Source: Pseudomonas sp. JM0905a (lineage in GTDB: Bacteria > Pseudomonadota > Gammaproteobacteria > Pseudomonadales > Pseudomonadaceae). Taken from it: 64,000 nt of DNA. How positions within the stretch are numbered: position 1 is the stretch's first letter; each line of letters begins with the position of its first letter. The notes below the pieces were generated by a model, which was not told the origin of the DNA, made no database searches, and saw only the letters and a list, made by a program, of their open reading frames with translations. The position numbers and the translations under genes are program-made. This document shows, piece by piece, positions 43,963-51,304 of the stretch. The stretch is taken from NCBI RefSeq assembly GCF_014700075.1, contig NZ_JACXBU010000001.1:849785-913784 (forward strand), in the 5' to 3' direction.

Positions 43963-44865
43963 TCAGGCCACCTCGAACACCTCCATCAACTCCCCAAGAA
44001 AAGTGCTCACCAGTTCGCTCTGGCGGGTGGAGCGTCGCACCGCCGCGTGAAACTGCACCTCGTAGCTCAATTGCTGCGGGTTGAGCGCGCGCACCTGGTC
44101 CAGCTCAACGTGCCGCGCCGCGTAGTGTTGCGGCAGGAAGCCGAGGTGCTGGCCGGAAAGAATCAGCAGGGCGGCGCCGTCCATGCTGTCAGTGAGGGCG
44201 GTGAGGTGGTCGATGGCGGCGGGCGCCGGCATCTCCGGCAATGGGTGGCTGGGCCAGACCCATTCGTGGCCGGCTACCTCCGTGCTGTCCAGCGCTCCGG
44301 CCTTCGCATAGAGCGGGTGCGAGGCGCTGCAATAGGCCATCTGGGTTTCGTTGAAGAGGGCAAAGTAGTCGAGGCTGTCGAGCCGTCGCCAGAAGTAGCC
44401 GATGGCAAGATCCAGGTGGCCGTTCACCAGCTTTTCTTCGAGGAAGGATGACGACAGCTCGGTGAACTGGAAGTACAGGCCCTGATTGCGTGCGCGCAGG
44501 CGGGCGATGGCCTGGGCGATCTTCTTGTTGGCCGTCGGGTCGATCTGCCCCAGCAGGCCGATATTCAGGGTGCCGCTGAGGGTGCGATTGATGTGCTGCA
44601 CTTCCAGGCGGAAGCCTTCGGCAGCGGCCAGCAGGCGCCGCGCCGCTTCTACGAACTGGCTGCCCTTGGGCGTCAGCGCGAACCCCGCCCGGCCGCGCTG
44701 GCAGAGGCGAAAGCCCAGGCGTGTTTCCAGTGAGGCCAGTTGCGCGCTGATGGTGGGCTGCGAGGTATTCAGCGCGGTCTGCGCTGCCGAAATGCCGCCC
44801 GCCTCGACGACGGCGAGAAAGACCCGGATCAAGCGGATATCCAGTTCGGACACGTTGCCCAGCAT
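43963..44865 (-). CDS. LysR-family transcriptional regulator
   Basis: A 300-aa regulator. N-terminal HTH: ISAAQTALNTSQPTISAQLA. Effector domain includes GTLNIGLLGQIDPTANKKIA and MDGAALLILSGQHLGFLPQH. ATG 44865 follows TGGAGGTTCC. Divergent from the NCS1 permease and nitrilase genes, which it probably controls. Inducer unknown, perhaps a purine, pyrimidine or hydantoin-type compound. Confidence 0.88.
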   Translation of the reverse strand: MLGNVSELDIRLIRVFLAVVEAGGISAAQTALNTSQPTISAQLASLETRLGFRLCQRGRAGFALTPKGSQFVEAARRLLAAAEGFRLEVQHINRTLSGTLNIGLLGQIDPTANKKIAQAIARLRARNQGLYFQFTELSSSFLEEKLVNGHLDLAIGYFWRRLDSLDYFALFNETQMAYCSASHPLYAKAGALDSTEVAGHEWVWPSHPLPEMPAPAAIDHLTALTDSMDGAALLILSGQHLGFLPQHYAARHVELDQVRALNPQQLSYEVQFHAAVRRSTRQSELVSTFLGELMEVFEVA

Positions 44866-44884
44866 GGAACCTCCAGAGTGCATT

Positions 44885-44904
44885 ACATAGACGTTGATCT
44901 ATGT
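44885..44904. promoter_or_regulatory. LysR-type operator dyad
   Basis: ACATAGA (44885-44891), 6 nt, TCTATGT (44898-44904), 20 bp upstream of the LysR start, in the 306-bp divergent gap to the permease. A likely autoregulatory site. The rest of the gap to 45171 shows no gene. Confidence 0.6.
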
Positions 44905-45171
44905 GAACAGTTAGGCCTGGCTATTTTACGAGCCTGGCAGGGCGCCTAGATTGCCGTCTCAGCGACAGCTCGATACCCGCCGGATGCGGGGAGGAGCAAG
45001 GTCGTGGGCGCGCCATCATAGGGCGCCTCGGGTAGCGTTCGCCACAGGGCTCGGGCTGCGTTACCTCACCCAACATAGATGAACCCGATGTATGGCCGGG
45101 GCCGTGCGTGGCCGCTGACAGCATCATCACAAGAACAACAGTTCGCTCGACCAGGAGCGAAGGAGCATCCC

Positions 45172-46671
45172 ATGTCAGGGTCCACCCAGCCCGTGCACGC
45201 AGCCGAAGCCGTCGGCGGCCTGGCCATCGAAGGGCACTCGATCGACTACATCCCCGAATCGGAGCGCCATGCCCGGCTCAGCAGCCAGGGGCCGTTCTGG
45301 TTCCTCGGCAATTTCCACTTCTTTACCATCTCCATCGGCTTTGTCGGCCCCGCCCTCGGCCTGTCCGCCCTGTGGACAACCCTGGCCGGCGCACTGGGCA
45401 TCATGTTCGGCACCTTGTTCATGGCCTTCCATGGCTCCCAGGGGCCGGAAATGGGACTGCCGCAGATGATCCAGTCCCGCGCGCAGTTCGGTTATCGCGG
45501 GGTTGTGCTGGCGCTGTTGGCGACCCTGTTCGTGTTCGTCGGCTTCAACGTGGTGAACGTCACCCTCATCATCGATGGCCTGAACAAGGTCTTCGGGCTC
45601 GAACCGATTCCCGTGGCCTGTGGGGTGATCGCCGTTGGCGCGCTGCTGTCGATCTACGGCCATGACCTGATGCACAAGGCCTTCAAATGGGCATTGATGC
45701 TGACCTTGCCGCTCTACGCGCTGGTGACCTTCGCGCTCATGTTTGGTGCCGGGCAGACTGAGGTCGCCGAGCCGGCCAGCCTCGGTTTCAGCTGGGTCGC
45801 CTTCGCCACGCAATTCGCCATCGCCGCCAGCTACAACATCTCCTATGCGCCCTATGTCTCCGACTACTCGCGCTACCTGCCGAAGAACACCAGTCGCGCG
45901 AAGTTGATTACCGCCATCTTCCTCGGTGCTTCGCTTTCCGGCGGCTGGATGATCGGCCTCGGTGCCTGGCTGGCCCAACTGCTCCAAGCCTCCGATGCGC
46001 TGGTGGCGCTGGACCGCGTGGGTAGCGCCCTCCTGCCGGGGCTGGGCAATGTGCTGGTGCTGGTCTCGGTGCTCGGCTTCCTGCCGGTGATCGCCCTCAA
46101 CACCTACAGCGCCATGCTGACCCTGCTCACCGGGATCGACTCCGTTCGCCGCATCAACCCCACGCCGCGCGCACGGGTGCTGTCCATCCTCGCCATCACT
46201 TTGGTGCTGCTGGCCTGCGTGCTGTCCATTCGCGGCAACGGCATTGCCATCCTCAATACCTTCCTGGTGCTGATGCTCTACTTCCTGGTGCCCTGGACCG
46301 CCGTGAACCTGGTGGACTACTTCTTCGTGCGCAAGGGCCGCTACGCCATTCCGCACTTCTTCACGCCCAAGGGCATGTACGGCGCCTGGCAACTGCGCGG
46401 CATCGTGTCCTATTTGTTGGGCTTCGTGTGCATGGTGCCGTTCTTCTTCATCTTCGATGCAGCGGCGGGCGAAGAAGTCTTCGTCGGTCCCATGGCGCGC
46501 CTGCTGGATGGTGTGGATATCGCCTGGCTGGTCGGGCTGGTGGTTTCCGGGCTGACCTATTTCATCCTCGGCCGCTCGCTCGACCTGGAAGCCGAGCGCC
46601 GCATCATCGACGCCATCAGCGAACGCGACATCCTCGCTGTGGCCCGACCTGGCGCAAGCCAGGCGTCGTGA
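45172..46671 (+). CDS. NCS1-family nucleobase/hydantoin permease
   Basis: A 499-aa, 12-helix permease. After a soluble N terminus (IDYIPESERHARLSSQGPFW), family helices include NFHFFTISIGFVGPALGLSA, GSQGPEMGLPQMIQSRAQFG and ISYAPYVSDYSRYLPKNTSR. ATG 45172 follows AAGGAGCATCCC. It imports a purine, cytosine, allantoin or similar base; the adjacent amidohydrolase suggests the substrate's amide or ring is hydrolysed next. Confidence 0.88.
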   Translation: MSGSTQPVHAAEAVGGLAIEGHSIDYIPESERHARLSSQGPFWFLGNFHFFTISIGFVGPALGLSALWTTLAGALGIMFGTLFMAFHGSQGPEMGLPQMIQSRAQFGYRGVVLALLATLFVFVGFNVVNVTLIIDGLNKVFGLEPIPVACGVIAVGALLSIYGHDLMHKAFKWALMLTLPLYALVTFALMFGAGQTEVAEPASLGFSWVAFATQFAIAASYNISYAPYVSDYSRYLPKNTSRAKLITAIFLGASLSGGWMIGLGAWLAQLLQASDALVALDRVGSALLPGLGNVLVLVSVLGFLPVIALNTYSAMLTLLTGIDSVRRINPTPRARVLSILAITLVLLACVLSIRGNGIAILNTFLVLMLYFLVPWTAVNLVDYFFVRKGRYAIPHFFTPKGMYGAWQLRGIVSYLLGFVCMVPFFFIFDAAAGEEVFVGPMARLLDGVDIAWLVGLVVSGLTYFILGRSLDLEAERRIIDAISERDILAVARPGASQAS

Positions 46672-46696
46672 ACCTGACAACAGGGAGTACCCACCC

Positions 46697-47539
46697 GTGA
46701 ACGCACCTCGAACCATCGCCGTGGCCTGCTGCCAGTTGGCACCGAAGATCGGCGACCTCGCCCACAACCGCCGTATCACCGAGCGGGCCATCCGCGCGGC
46801 GGCGCTGCAAGGGGCGCGAGTCGTGGTGCTGCCGGAGCTGGTACAGAGCGGCTACGTCTTCCACGACCTCGGCGAAGCGCTGGCGCTTGCCGAGGCGGCG
46901 GACGGGCCAACCCTGCAGCTGTGGCAGGCGCTGGCTGGCGAGCTGGATATCGTCATCGTCGGCGGCTTCTGCGAGCGTCTGGAGGGTGAGCGAGTCGCCA
47001 ACAGCGCCGCACTGGTGGATGCCACGGGTGCGCGCGCGATCTACCGCAAGGCCCACCTGTGGGACGCCGAGAACGCCATCTTCACTGCCGGCAACGAGCA
47101 GCCGCCGGTGGTGGAAACCGCCTTCGGGCGTATTGGTGTGATGGTCTGCTACGACCTGGAATTCCCGGAATGGGTGCGCCTGCCCGCCCTGGCCGGTGCC
47201 GACCTGCTGTGCGCGCCCGTCAACTGGCCGGACGGTCCGCGCCCTACCATCGAGCGTCCGGCGGAGGTGGTCCGCGTGCAGGCCAACGCGGCGGTCAATC
47301 GCCTGTTCATCGCCGCCTGCGATCGTCATGGCAGCGAGCGCGGCGTGAACTGGGTGCAGGGCTCGGTCATCGTCGACCCGGATGGCTACCCGTTGGCCGG
47401 GCCGGCGGAGGAGGGCGGAGAGCAGATCCTGATCGCCACCCTGAAGCTGGACGAAGCCCGCAACAAACGCATCAGCCAGCACAACCACCTGCACGACGAC
47501 CGGCGCCCTGCGCTGTACCGAGCCGGCGGGTTGCTGTAG
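46697..47539 (+). CDS. Carbon-nitrogen hydrolase (nitrilase superfamily)
   Basis: A 280-aa amidase/nitrilase-fold enzyme with catalytic triad E47 (LPELV), K118 (YRKAHLW) and C151 (MVCYDLEFPEW). GTG start at 46697 with GGGAG upstream, 25 bp after the permease. Likely hydrolyses a carbamoyl- or amide-containing metabolite brought in by the permease. Ends at a strong terminator. Confidence 0.88.
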   Translation: MNAPRTIAVACCQLAPKIGDLAHNRRITERAIRAAALQGARVVVLPELVQSGYVFHDLGEALALAEAADGPTLQLWQALAGELDIVIVGGFCERLEGERVANSAALVDATGARAIYRKAHLWDAENAIFTAGNEQPPVVETAFGRIGVMVCYDLEFPEWVRLPALAGADLLCAPVNWPDGPRPTIERPAEVVRVQANAAVNRLFIAACDRHGSERGVNWVQGSVIVDPDGYPLAGPAEEGGEQILIATLKLDEARNKRISQHNHLHDDRRPALYRAGGLL

Positions 47540-47580
47540 GCAAAGCGAACGGGCTCTCCCGTTCATCGAGACGTCCAATG

Positions 47581-47607
47581 AAAAAGTCCCGCAGTGCGGG
47601 GCTTTTT
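47581..47607. terminator. Bidirectional terminator
   Basis: AAAAAGTCCCGC, loop AGT, GCGGGGCTTTTT (one G-T pair). Serves the nitrilase gene (+) and the small protein gene (-). Confidence 0.9.
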
Positions 47608-47621
47608 CTTGTGCGGGGAAA

Positions 47622-47927
47622 CTACTGGTCCTGAGCCATGCTGGACACGACAGCCTGGGTTGGGCCTTCCTGCTCGCGGATGCAGAACAGCACCATGTGG
47701 AAATCGCTGCCCCATTCGGACTCGCAGCGGCTGCGAACCGGTCCGCTGTAGCCGGTAATCGCCTCGGCGGAGCGGCGTTGTTCCTCCAGGCAGTAAGCGC
47801 GCATGGCATCGCCACTCCATTTGTTCTGGCAGTGGGCCTGGATGGCCGGTTCATCGGCCTGGGCAGTGGATAAATAGCCGGCCACGATGGTCAGGGCTGC
47901 GGCGATCAGACACTTATTGTTGGACAT
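47622..47927 (-). CDS. Small secreted cysteine-containing protein
   Basis: A 101-aa protein with a signal peptide ending near AQA-DEPAI. Mature part has four cysteines in two similar units (HCQNKW...YCLEEQ and RCESEW...FCIREQ), probably two disulphides. Function unknown; single gene with its own terminator. Confidence 0.7.
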   Translation of the reverse strand: MSNNKCLIAAALTIVAGYLSTAQADEPAIQAHCQNKWSGDAMRAYCLEEQRRSAEAITGYSGPVRSRCESEWGSDFHMVLFCIREQEGPTQAVVSSMAQDQ

Positions 47928-48297
47928 GGAAACGCTCTCTTCCTTCGAAATGTCGGCCCTCCCTGGCCCGCGGATTACAGAATGCAGTGACGTGAAGCCG
48001 TGCGAGGCAACGACTGACCGAACCCGCCGACACAGCAGGGGAGCAGTCTAGTACAGCGCCGCGTTCTTCCCAGGTTCATCGGCCATGGCCCGACACCCGG
48101 TACAGGATTCAGCGTGGAAACGCGCGCATTCTTCCACGCAAGAAACCAGGCTTCACCGAATCTGGATCAATGCTTTTGACGCGGCAGCGCTTGCCGCGAC
48201 GAACGGGATACGCAGCTTCGGAGAAATGTCTGGCCGGCGCCGGAACTCGTTTCACCGGCCGCACTCTGAGGGGGAACGCCAACACCAAGGAGTCACC
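47928..48297. other. 370-bp gap without recognised gene
   Basis: Upstream region of both divergent small genes. GCGTGGAA (48112-48119) faces TTCCACGC (48132-48139) over a 12-nt loop. No conserved coding sequence; the frame open here (from 48085) is the upstream part of the DUF2388 frame and lacks family similarity. Confidence 0.5.
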
Positions 48298-48633
48298 ATG
48301 CGTGTCCGCAACACCGCTGCCGCCCTCGCACTGATCGCCGTTCCCTTTGCATCCGCCGTGGCCAAGCACGACCACGACGATCACGACGATCTGCTGCGCA
48401 ATCTCATTTCCACCGGCGCTACCACCGCTTCCAGCTACATCACCAGCGGCGGCGACGACAAACTCGTCGGCCCGGTGAAGGATGACGCCAGCAGCTTCAT
48501 CGCCAGCGATGGCGCCATTCGCGGCCCGTACCTCGAAGCGGAGCTGCAGCGGCTGCGCCAGCAGAACCCCGAACTGCAAGGCAGCAGCGACCTGGAACTG
48601 GCCAGCGCGATCCTGGCCGCCGAACCCCGCTGA
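48298..48633 (+). CDS. DUF2388 small exported protein
   Basis: A 111-aa protein. ATG 48298 follows CAAGGAGTCACC; signal peptide ends near ASAVA-KHDHD. Contains a His/Asp-rich stretch (KHDHDDHDD) and the DUF2388 core STGATTASSYITS, KDDASSFIASDGAIRG, DLELASAILA. DUF2388 is confined mostly to Pseudomonas; function unknown. Metal binding by the HD stretch is possible. Confidence 0.82.
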   Translation: MRVRNTAAALALIAVPFASAVAKHDHDDHDDLLRNLISTGATTASSYITSGGDDKLVGPVKDDASSFIASDGAIRGPYLEAELQRLRQQNPELQGSSDLELASAILAAEPR

Positions 48634-48663
48634 TCCTCTCCGACACCCGGTCGCCCTGAAGTA

Positions 48664-48697
48664 AAAACGCCGAGTCCCTTCAAGGACTCGGCGTTTT
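48664..48697. terminator. Bidirectional terminator
   Basis: AAAACGCCGAGTCC (48664-48677), loop CTTCAA, GGACTCGGCGTTTT (48684-48697); perfect 14-bp stem with T-runs on both strands. Confidence 0.95.
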
Positions 48698-48720
48698 CTT
48701 TTCCGGCCCGCGGACCGGAC

Positions 48721-49230
48721 CTACTGACCGACTACGGGCGGCAACCGCTCCAGCAAACGCGAGCAATCACTGAGCGGCATCCAGGCCTTGCCCTGCCAGT
48801 GCAGCACCTCCAGCTCCCGTCCCAGCCAGTGCAACAGCCGGCGGCTGGGGCGCGACTCGTCGAAGCGTCCTTCGCTGCGCAAGCGCGGAATCACCTTCTG
48901 CGTTATCCACTGGCGGATGCCGCGATTCTCCGGGTGGAAGAAGTAGATCAGCACCGCATACAAACCGGACTCGCTGACCAGCAACTCCTCCTCGAACTCA
49001 CCGTGGCTGTTGCGCATCCAGGATCTCTGCACTTGATCCTCATCGAGATTGCGCTTGATCCGTTCGGCGAGCTGGGGGAGGTTCATCAACCGCGAAAGAT
49101 CGTTGACCGAAAACCAGGGCTCCTCGTCCAGCAGCAACGCGCGTAGCTGGCGCTTGTGGCGAGTGAAGGAAAGGGGAAGCAGCACTTCGACGTCAGTCTG
49201 CTGCTCGGGGGAAAGGGGAAATTCAGGCAT
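48721..49230 (-). CDS. BRO-N-like (phage antirepressor-type) protein
   Basis: A 169-aa protein. PWFSVNDLSRLMNLPQLAER, LLVSESGLYAVLIYFFHPEN and IRQWITQKVIPRLRSEG match the BRO N-terminal DNA-binding domain seen in phage antirepressors. No C-terminal KilA/ANT domain. ATG 49230; the longer frame is not family-like. Lies just outside the tRNA island; whether it is phage-derived or a domesticated regulator is unclear. Confidence 0.7.
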   Translation of the reverse strand: MPEFPLSPEQQTDVEVLLPLSFTRHKRQLRALLLDEEPWFSVNDLSRLMNLPQLAERIKRNLDEDQVQRSWMRNSHGEFEEELLVSESGLYAVLIYFFHPENRGIRQWITQKVIPRLRSEGRFDESRPSRRLLHWLGRELEVLHWQGKAWMPLSDCSRLLERLPPVVGQ

Positions 49231-49590
49231 ATCCGTTACCTCTGGTCGCTTCTTAGGGCGTGATTGGAGTCGGGAGCTAAGAAACCCACCAGAGACGGGC
49301 CGGACGTATTTCCCTTGCGGGTTTTGTATTAGTCCACTCCCGACAGAGCAGAGGTTTTTGCGGGCGCGATTATGCCGCGAGCACAAAAAAGCCGCATGGC
49401 TGTCGGGTGCGGAGGACCGCTCTGGTTAAGGCGTTTCTTAGGCGCCGGCGAAAGAGGGTATGGATGGCGCCGGGAAGCGGCAATGACGTAGGCGTGTGGG
49501 AAACGGCTGATTGGGGGGAAGCGCTCAGCCGAATTGGCTGGCGCCAGAAACGAAAAAAGCCCGAAATGCGGGCCTTGATCTGAGGAGTTC
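49231..49590 (-). other. Gap with the ancestral tRNA-Gly terminator
   Basis: No gene. GCCCG-AAATG-CGGGC (49559-49573) with a run of A on its left side is a minus-strand terminator (U-run). It now lies just beyond attL and would have ended the tRNA-Gly transcript before the island inserted. It is followed by CGTTTCTGG, also found beyond the present tRNA terminator. Confidence 0.55.
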
Positions 49591-49616
49591 TGGAGCGGGC
49601 GAAGGGAATCGAACCC
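49591..49616. other. attL, 26-bp tRNA-Gly 3'-end duplicate
   Basis: TGGAGCGGGCGAAGGGAATC and the next 6 bases are identical to the tRNA 3' end at 58666-58691, then diverge (GTTTCAAG versus TCGTCATG). Displaced fragment, not a functional tRNA. Confidence 0.92.
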
Positions 49617-49717
49617 GTTTCAAGTAGTGTCCGTTGCTGACCTTTGACGGCCAACACTGGTTAGATCGCACCTTACGAGTCGGTCAAGCTGGAGAATGTT
49701 GACCATTGCCAGTCAGT

Positions 49718-49738
49718 GATTTCGACACTTTTTCGACA
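49718..49738 (+). repeat. Candidate integrase arm site, left copy
   Basis: GATTTCGACACTT-T-TTCGACA, 20 of 21 positions identical to 58588-58608 in the same orientation. Each copy contains TTCGACA twice. Both lie just inside the island ends (102 and 58 bp from the cores). Confidence 0.5.
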
Positions 49739-49866
49739 GGCTCGCATGACATGCATCCAAACGATGCCCACTGCTGGTCGATCTCTGCCCGTTGTAGCCA
49801 GTAGAAGCTGGTCCGAAACTGGCATTCAGAGGGAAATCAATCTGTCGAATCTTCCATTGCAAAACT

Positions 49867-50232
49867 CTATCTATCCGAAAGCCAGCGGGATAGCGGGTAA
49901 GAAAGCCAAACTGCCAAAACGCAGAAAATAATCTGATAACCAATTATTTCGGCAGGGGAGTCCACTATTGAGCCCGCAAAGAACGTGCAGATTAATGGGG
50001 AAACAATTGAAAAAATCCAGACGGATGCGGGAATTGTTGCCGATCTGGTCTTCAAATATGCCATGAGCCATGGCCAGCCGCACGCTAGAGAGAGGATTGC
50101 AAATGCAATTATTGCCCCATTGCCAGGCTGAGCAGCCTCAGCTTGCATTGGTTCGGTGGAGAACAGCGCTCTGCCGATAATGCCAATGCTCAACAAGTAG
50201 GAAACTGTCACTGCGGCGCGGGCTCTATTCAT
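49867..50232 (-). CDS. Small multi-pass membrane protein
   Basis: A 121-aa hydrophobic protein with about four helices (VSYLLSIGIIGRALF; AIIAFAILSLACGWPWLMAY; ASVWIFSIVSPLICTFFAGS; YQIIFCVLAVWLSYPLS). No family recognised. Last gene of the four-gene run, 39 bp after the nuclease-like gene; it could be an effector, an anchor or an immunity protein. Gap 49617-49866 holds the arm site and no gene. Confidence 0.55.
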   Translation of the reverse strand: MNRARAAVTVSYLLSIGIIGRALFSTEPMQAEAAQPGNGAIIAFAILSLACGWPWLMAYLKTRSATIPASVWIFSIVSPLICTFFAGSIVDSPAEIIGYQIIFCVLAVWLSYPLSRWLSDR

Positions 50233-50271
50233 GGTGATTTCAAACGCTAGGAGGTGGAAGGACTGAGGTAC

Positions 50272-51195
50272 TTATTTGGTCGGACGCTTTCCCATCAGCA
50301 TTTCTGCTTCGTTCACAAAGTCTATTGTAACTGCCAACTTTTTTGATCCCTGATAGGTGTCTTTCTTAAGATGGCGAGCTGCTTTTTTTGCAGACATTCT
50401 CATTACGCATGTTGGCTGTAGCGTGTCGTGATCGATCAGGACGATTACAAAGTCATCCACGGCCTCTTCCGGCTTCGCTGACCAGATGTTGCTGGTGGTT
50501 TGGGGGATCTTCCCAACTGTCTTGACTGCGTACGTTCGACCGTTTTTGATCTGCACAGCATCAATGTTTTTCAAGCCGCTAGAGAGCCGAATTACAGGAT
50601 TTGCCTCTTTGTTGTTCAAGGCTTTCACTGCAAAGTATTCGCCGATTTCCCCGACAACATTATCGCGAACCCGTAGTACCTCAGGGAAATCCTGGTACAT
50701 AGCAGCTCTGACTCGGGCGAACTCCGAAACGGATTTCTCGAACTGTTGATGTTCTGTGTCGAAAAAGGTGAATCGAAGAAACTCAATAACCTTTTGTGAG
50801 TGCGGTGAAAGCGTGAACAGATAAACCTTTCTGTCGTCTATCGAGCGATAATCTACCTCGTCTACCTGCCACTTTCCTGCGTATAGGAGGTGCTTTGGAT
50901 TGAATATGTCGCCACAATCCAGGAACACGTCTACGGCAGGGCCCTTACCCTTTAAATCGGACAGGCGTTCATTTCTAGAGTTGAAAAGTTGATCGCCTGT
51001 CTTGCCTTCCCCGACGTATTGAATCGTGCCAGTGGTTGGATCAAAGCTGTCTCCGTAATGAACACGCCTGGCTCCTATGTAATTAAAGATTATTGCCGTG
51101 CGGTTTCCCTTCAGAAGGATTCCCTTCCAGTACTCACCAAAGTCAGATCGCACCCGCTCCTTCGAGGGATACCATTTTCCGATCCGGTAATTCAT
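50272..51195 (-). CDS. SRA-like plus PD-(D/E)xK-like putative modification-dependent nuclease
   Basis: A 307-aa protein. ATG 51195 is chosen for its AGGAAGG ribosome site; a longer frame to 51402 overlaps the upstream gene. N-terminal part (30-115) has YVGEGKTGDQLFNSRNERL, the pattern of McrA-type SRA domains that read modified DNA. C-terminal part has GEIGEYFAV (E183, E186), IDAVQ (D212) and YAVKTV (K225), spaced like a PD-(D/E)xK nuclease. Type IV restriction is the best guess; there is no HNH motif. Weak but patterned evidence. Confidence 0.6.
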   Translation of the reverse strand: MNYRIGKWYPSKERVRSDFGEYWKGILLKGNRTAIIFNYIGARRVHYGDSFDPTTGTIQYVGEGKTGDQLFNSRNERLSDLKGKGPAVDVFLDCGDIFNPKHLLYAGKWQVDEVDYRSIDDRKVYLFTLSPHSQKVIEFLRFTFFDTEHQQFEKSVSEFARVRAAMYQDFPEVLRVRDNVVGEIGEYFAVKALNNKEANPVIRLSSGLKNIDAVQIKNGRTYAVKTVGKIPQTTSNIWSAKPEEAVDDFVIVLIDHDTLQPTCVMRMSAKKAARHLKKDTYQGSKKLAVTIDFVNEAEMLMGKRPTK

Positions 51196-51304
51196 TTTAC
51201 AGCGACCTTCCTGGTATGGCGAACAATGAATAAGCGACAAAGTGGAGGATCTTCGACGCGACGAAATAACTCTTTCCCCTTCTATTTGACGATACTGCTT
51301 CCGG

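Noticed and set aside
48721..49230. BRO-N gene as part of the tRNA island
   Set aside because: It lies outside attL, beyond the ancestral tRNA terminator, in GC-rich DNA like the chromosome.
49591..49616. Second tRNA gene
   Set aside because: Only the 3' 26 nt are present; no anticodon or D arm, so it is an att fragment.
49713..49943. Overlapping ORFs of 71-76 aa at the island's left end
   Set aside because: They cover the att arm site on both strands, with no ribosome site or family match.
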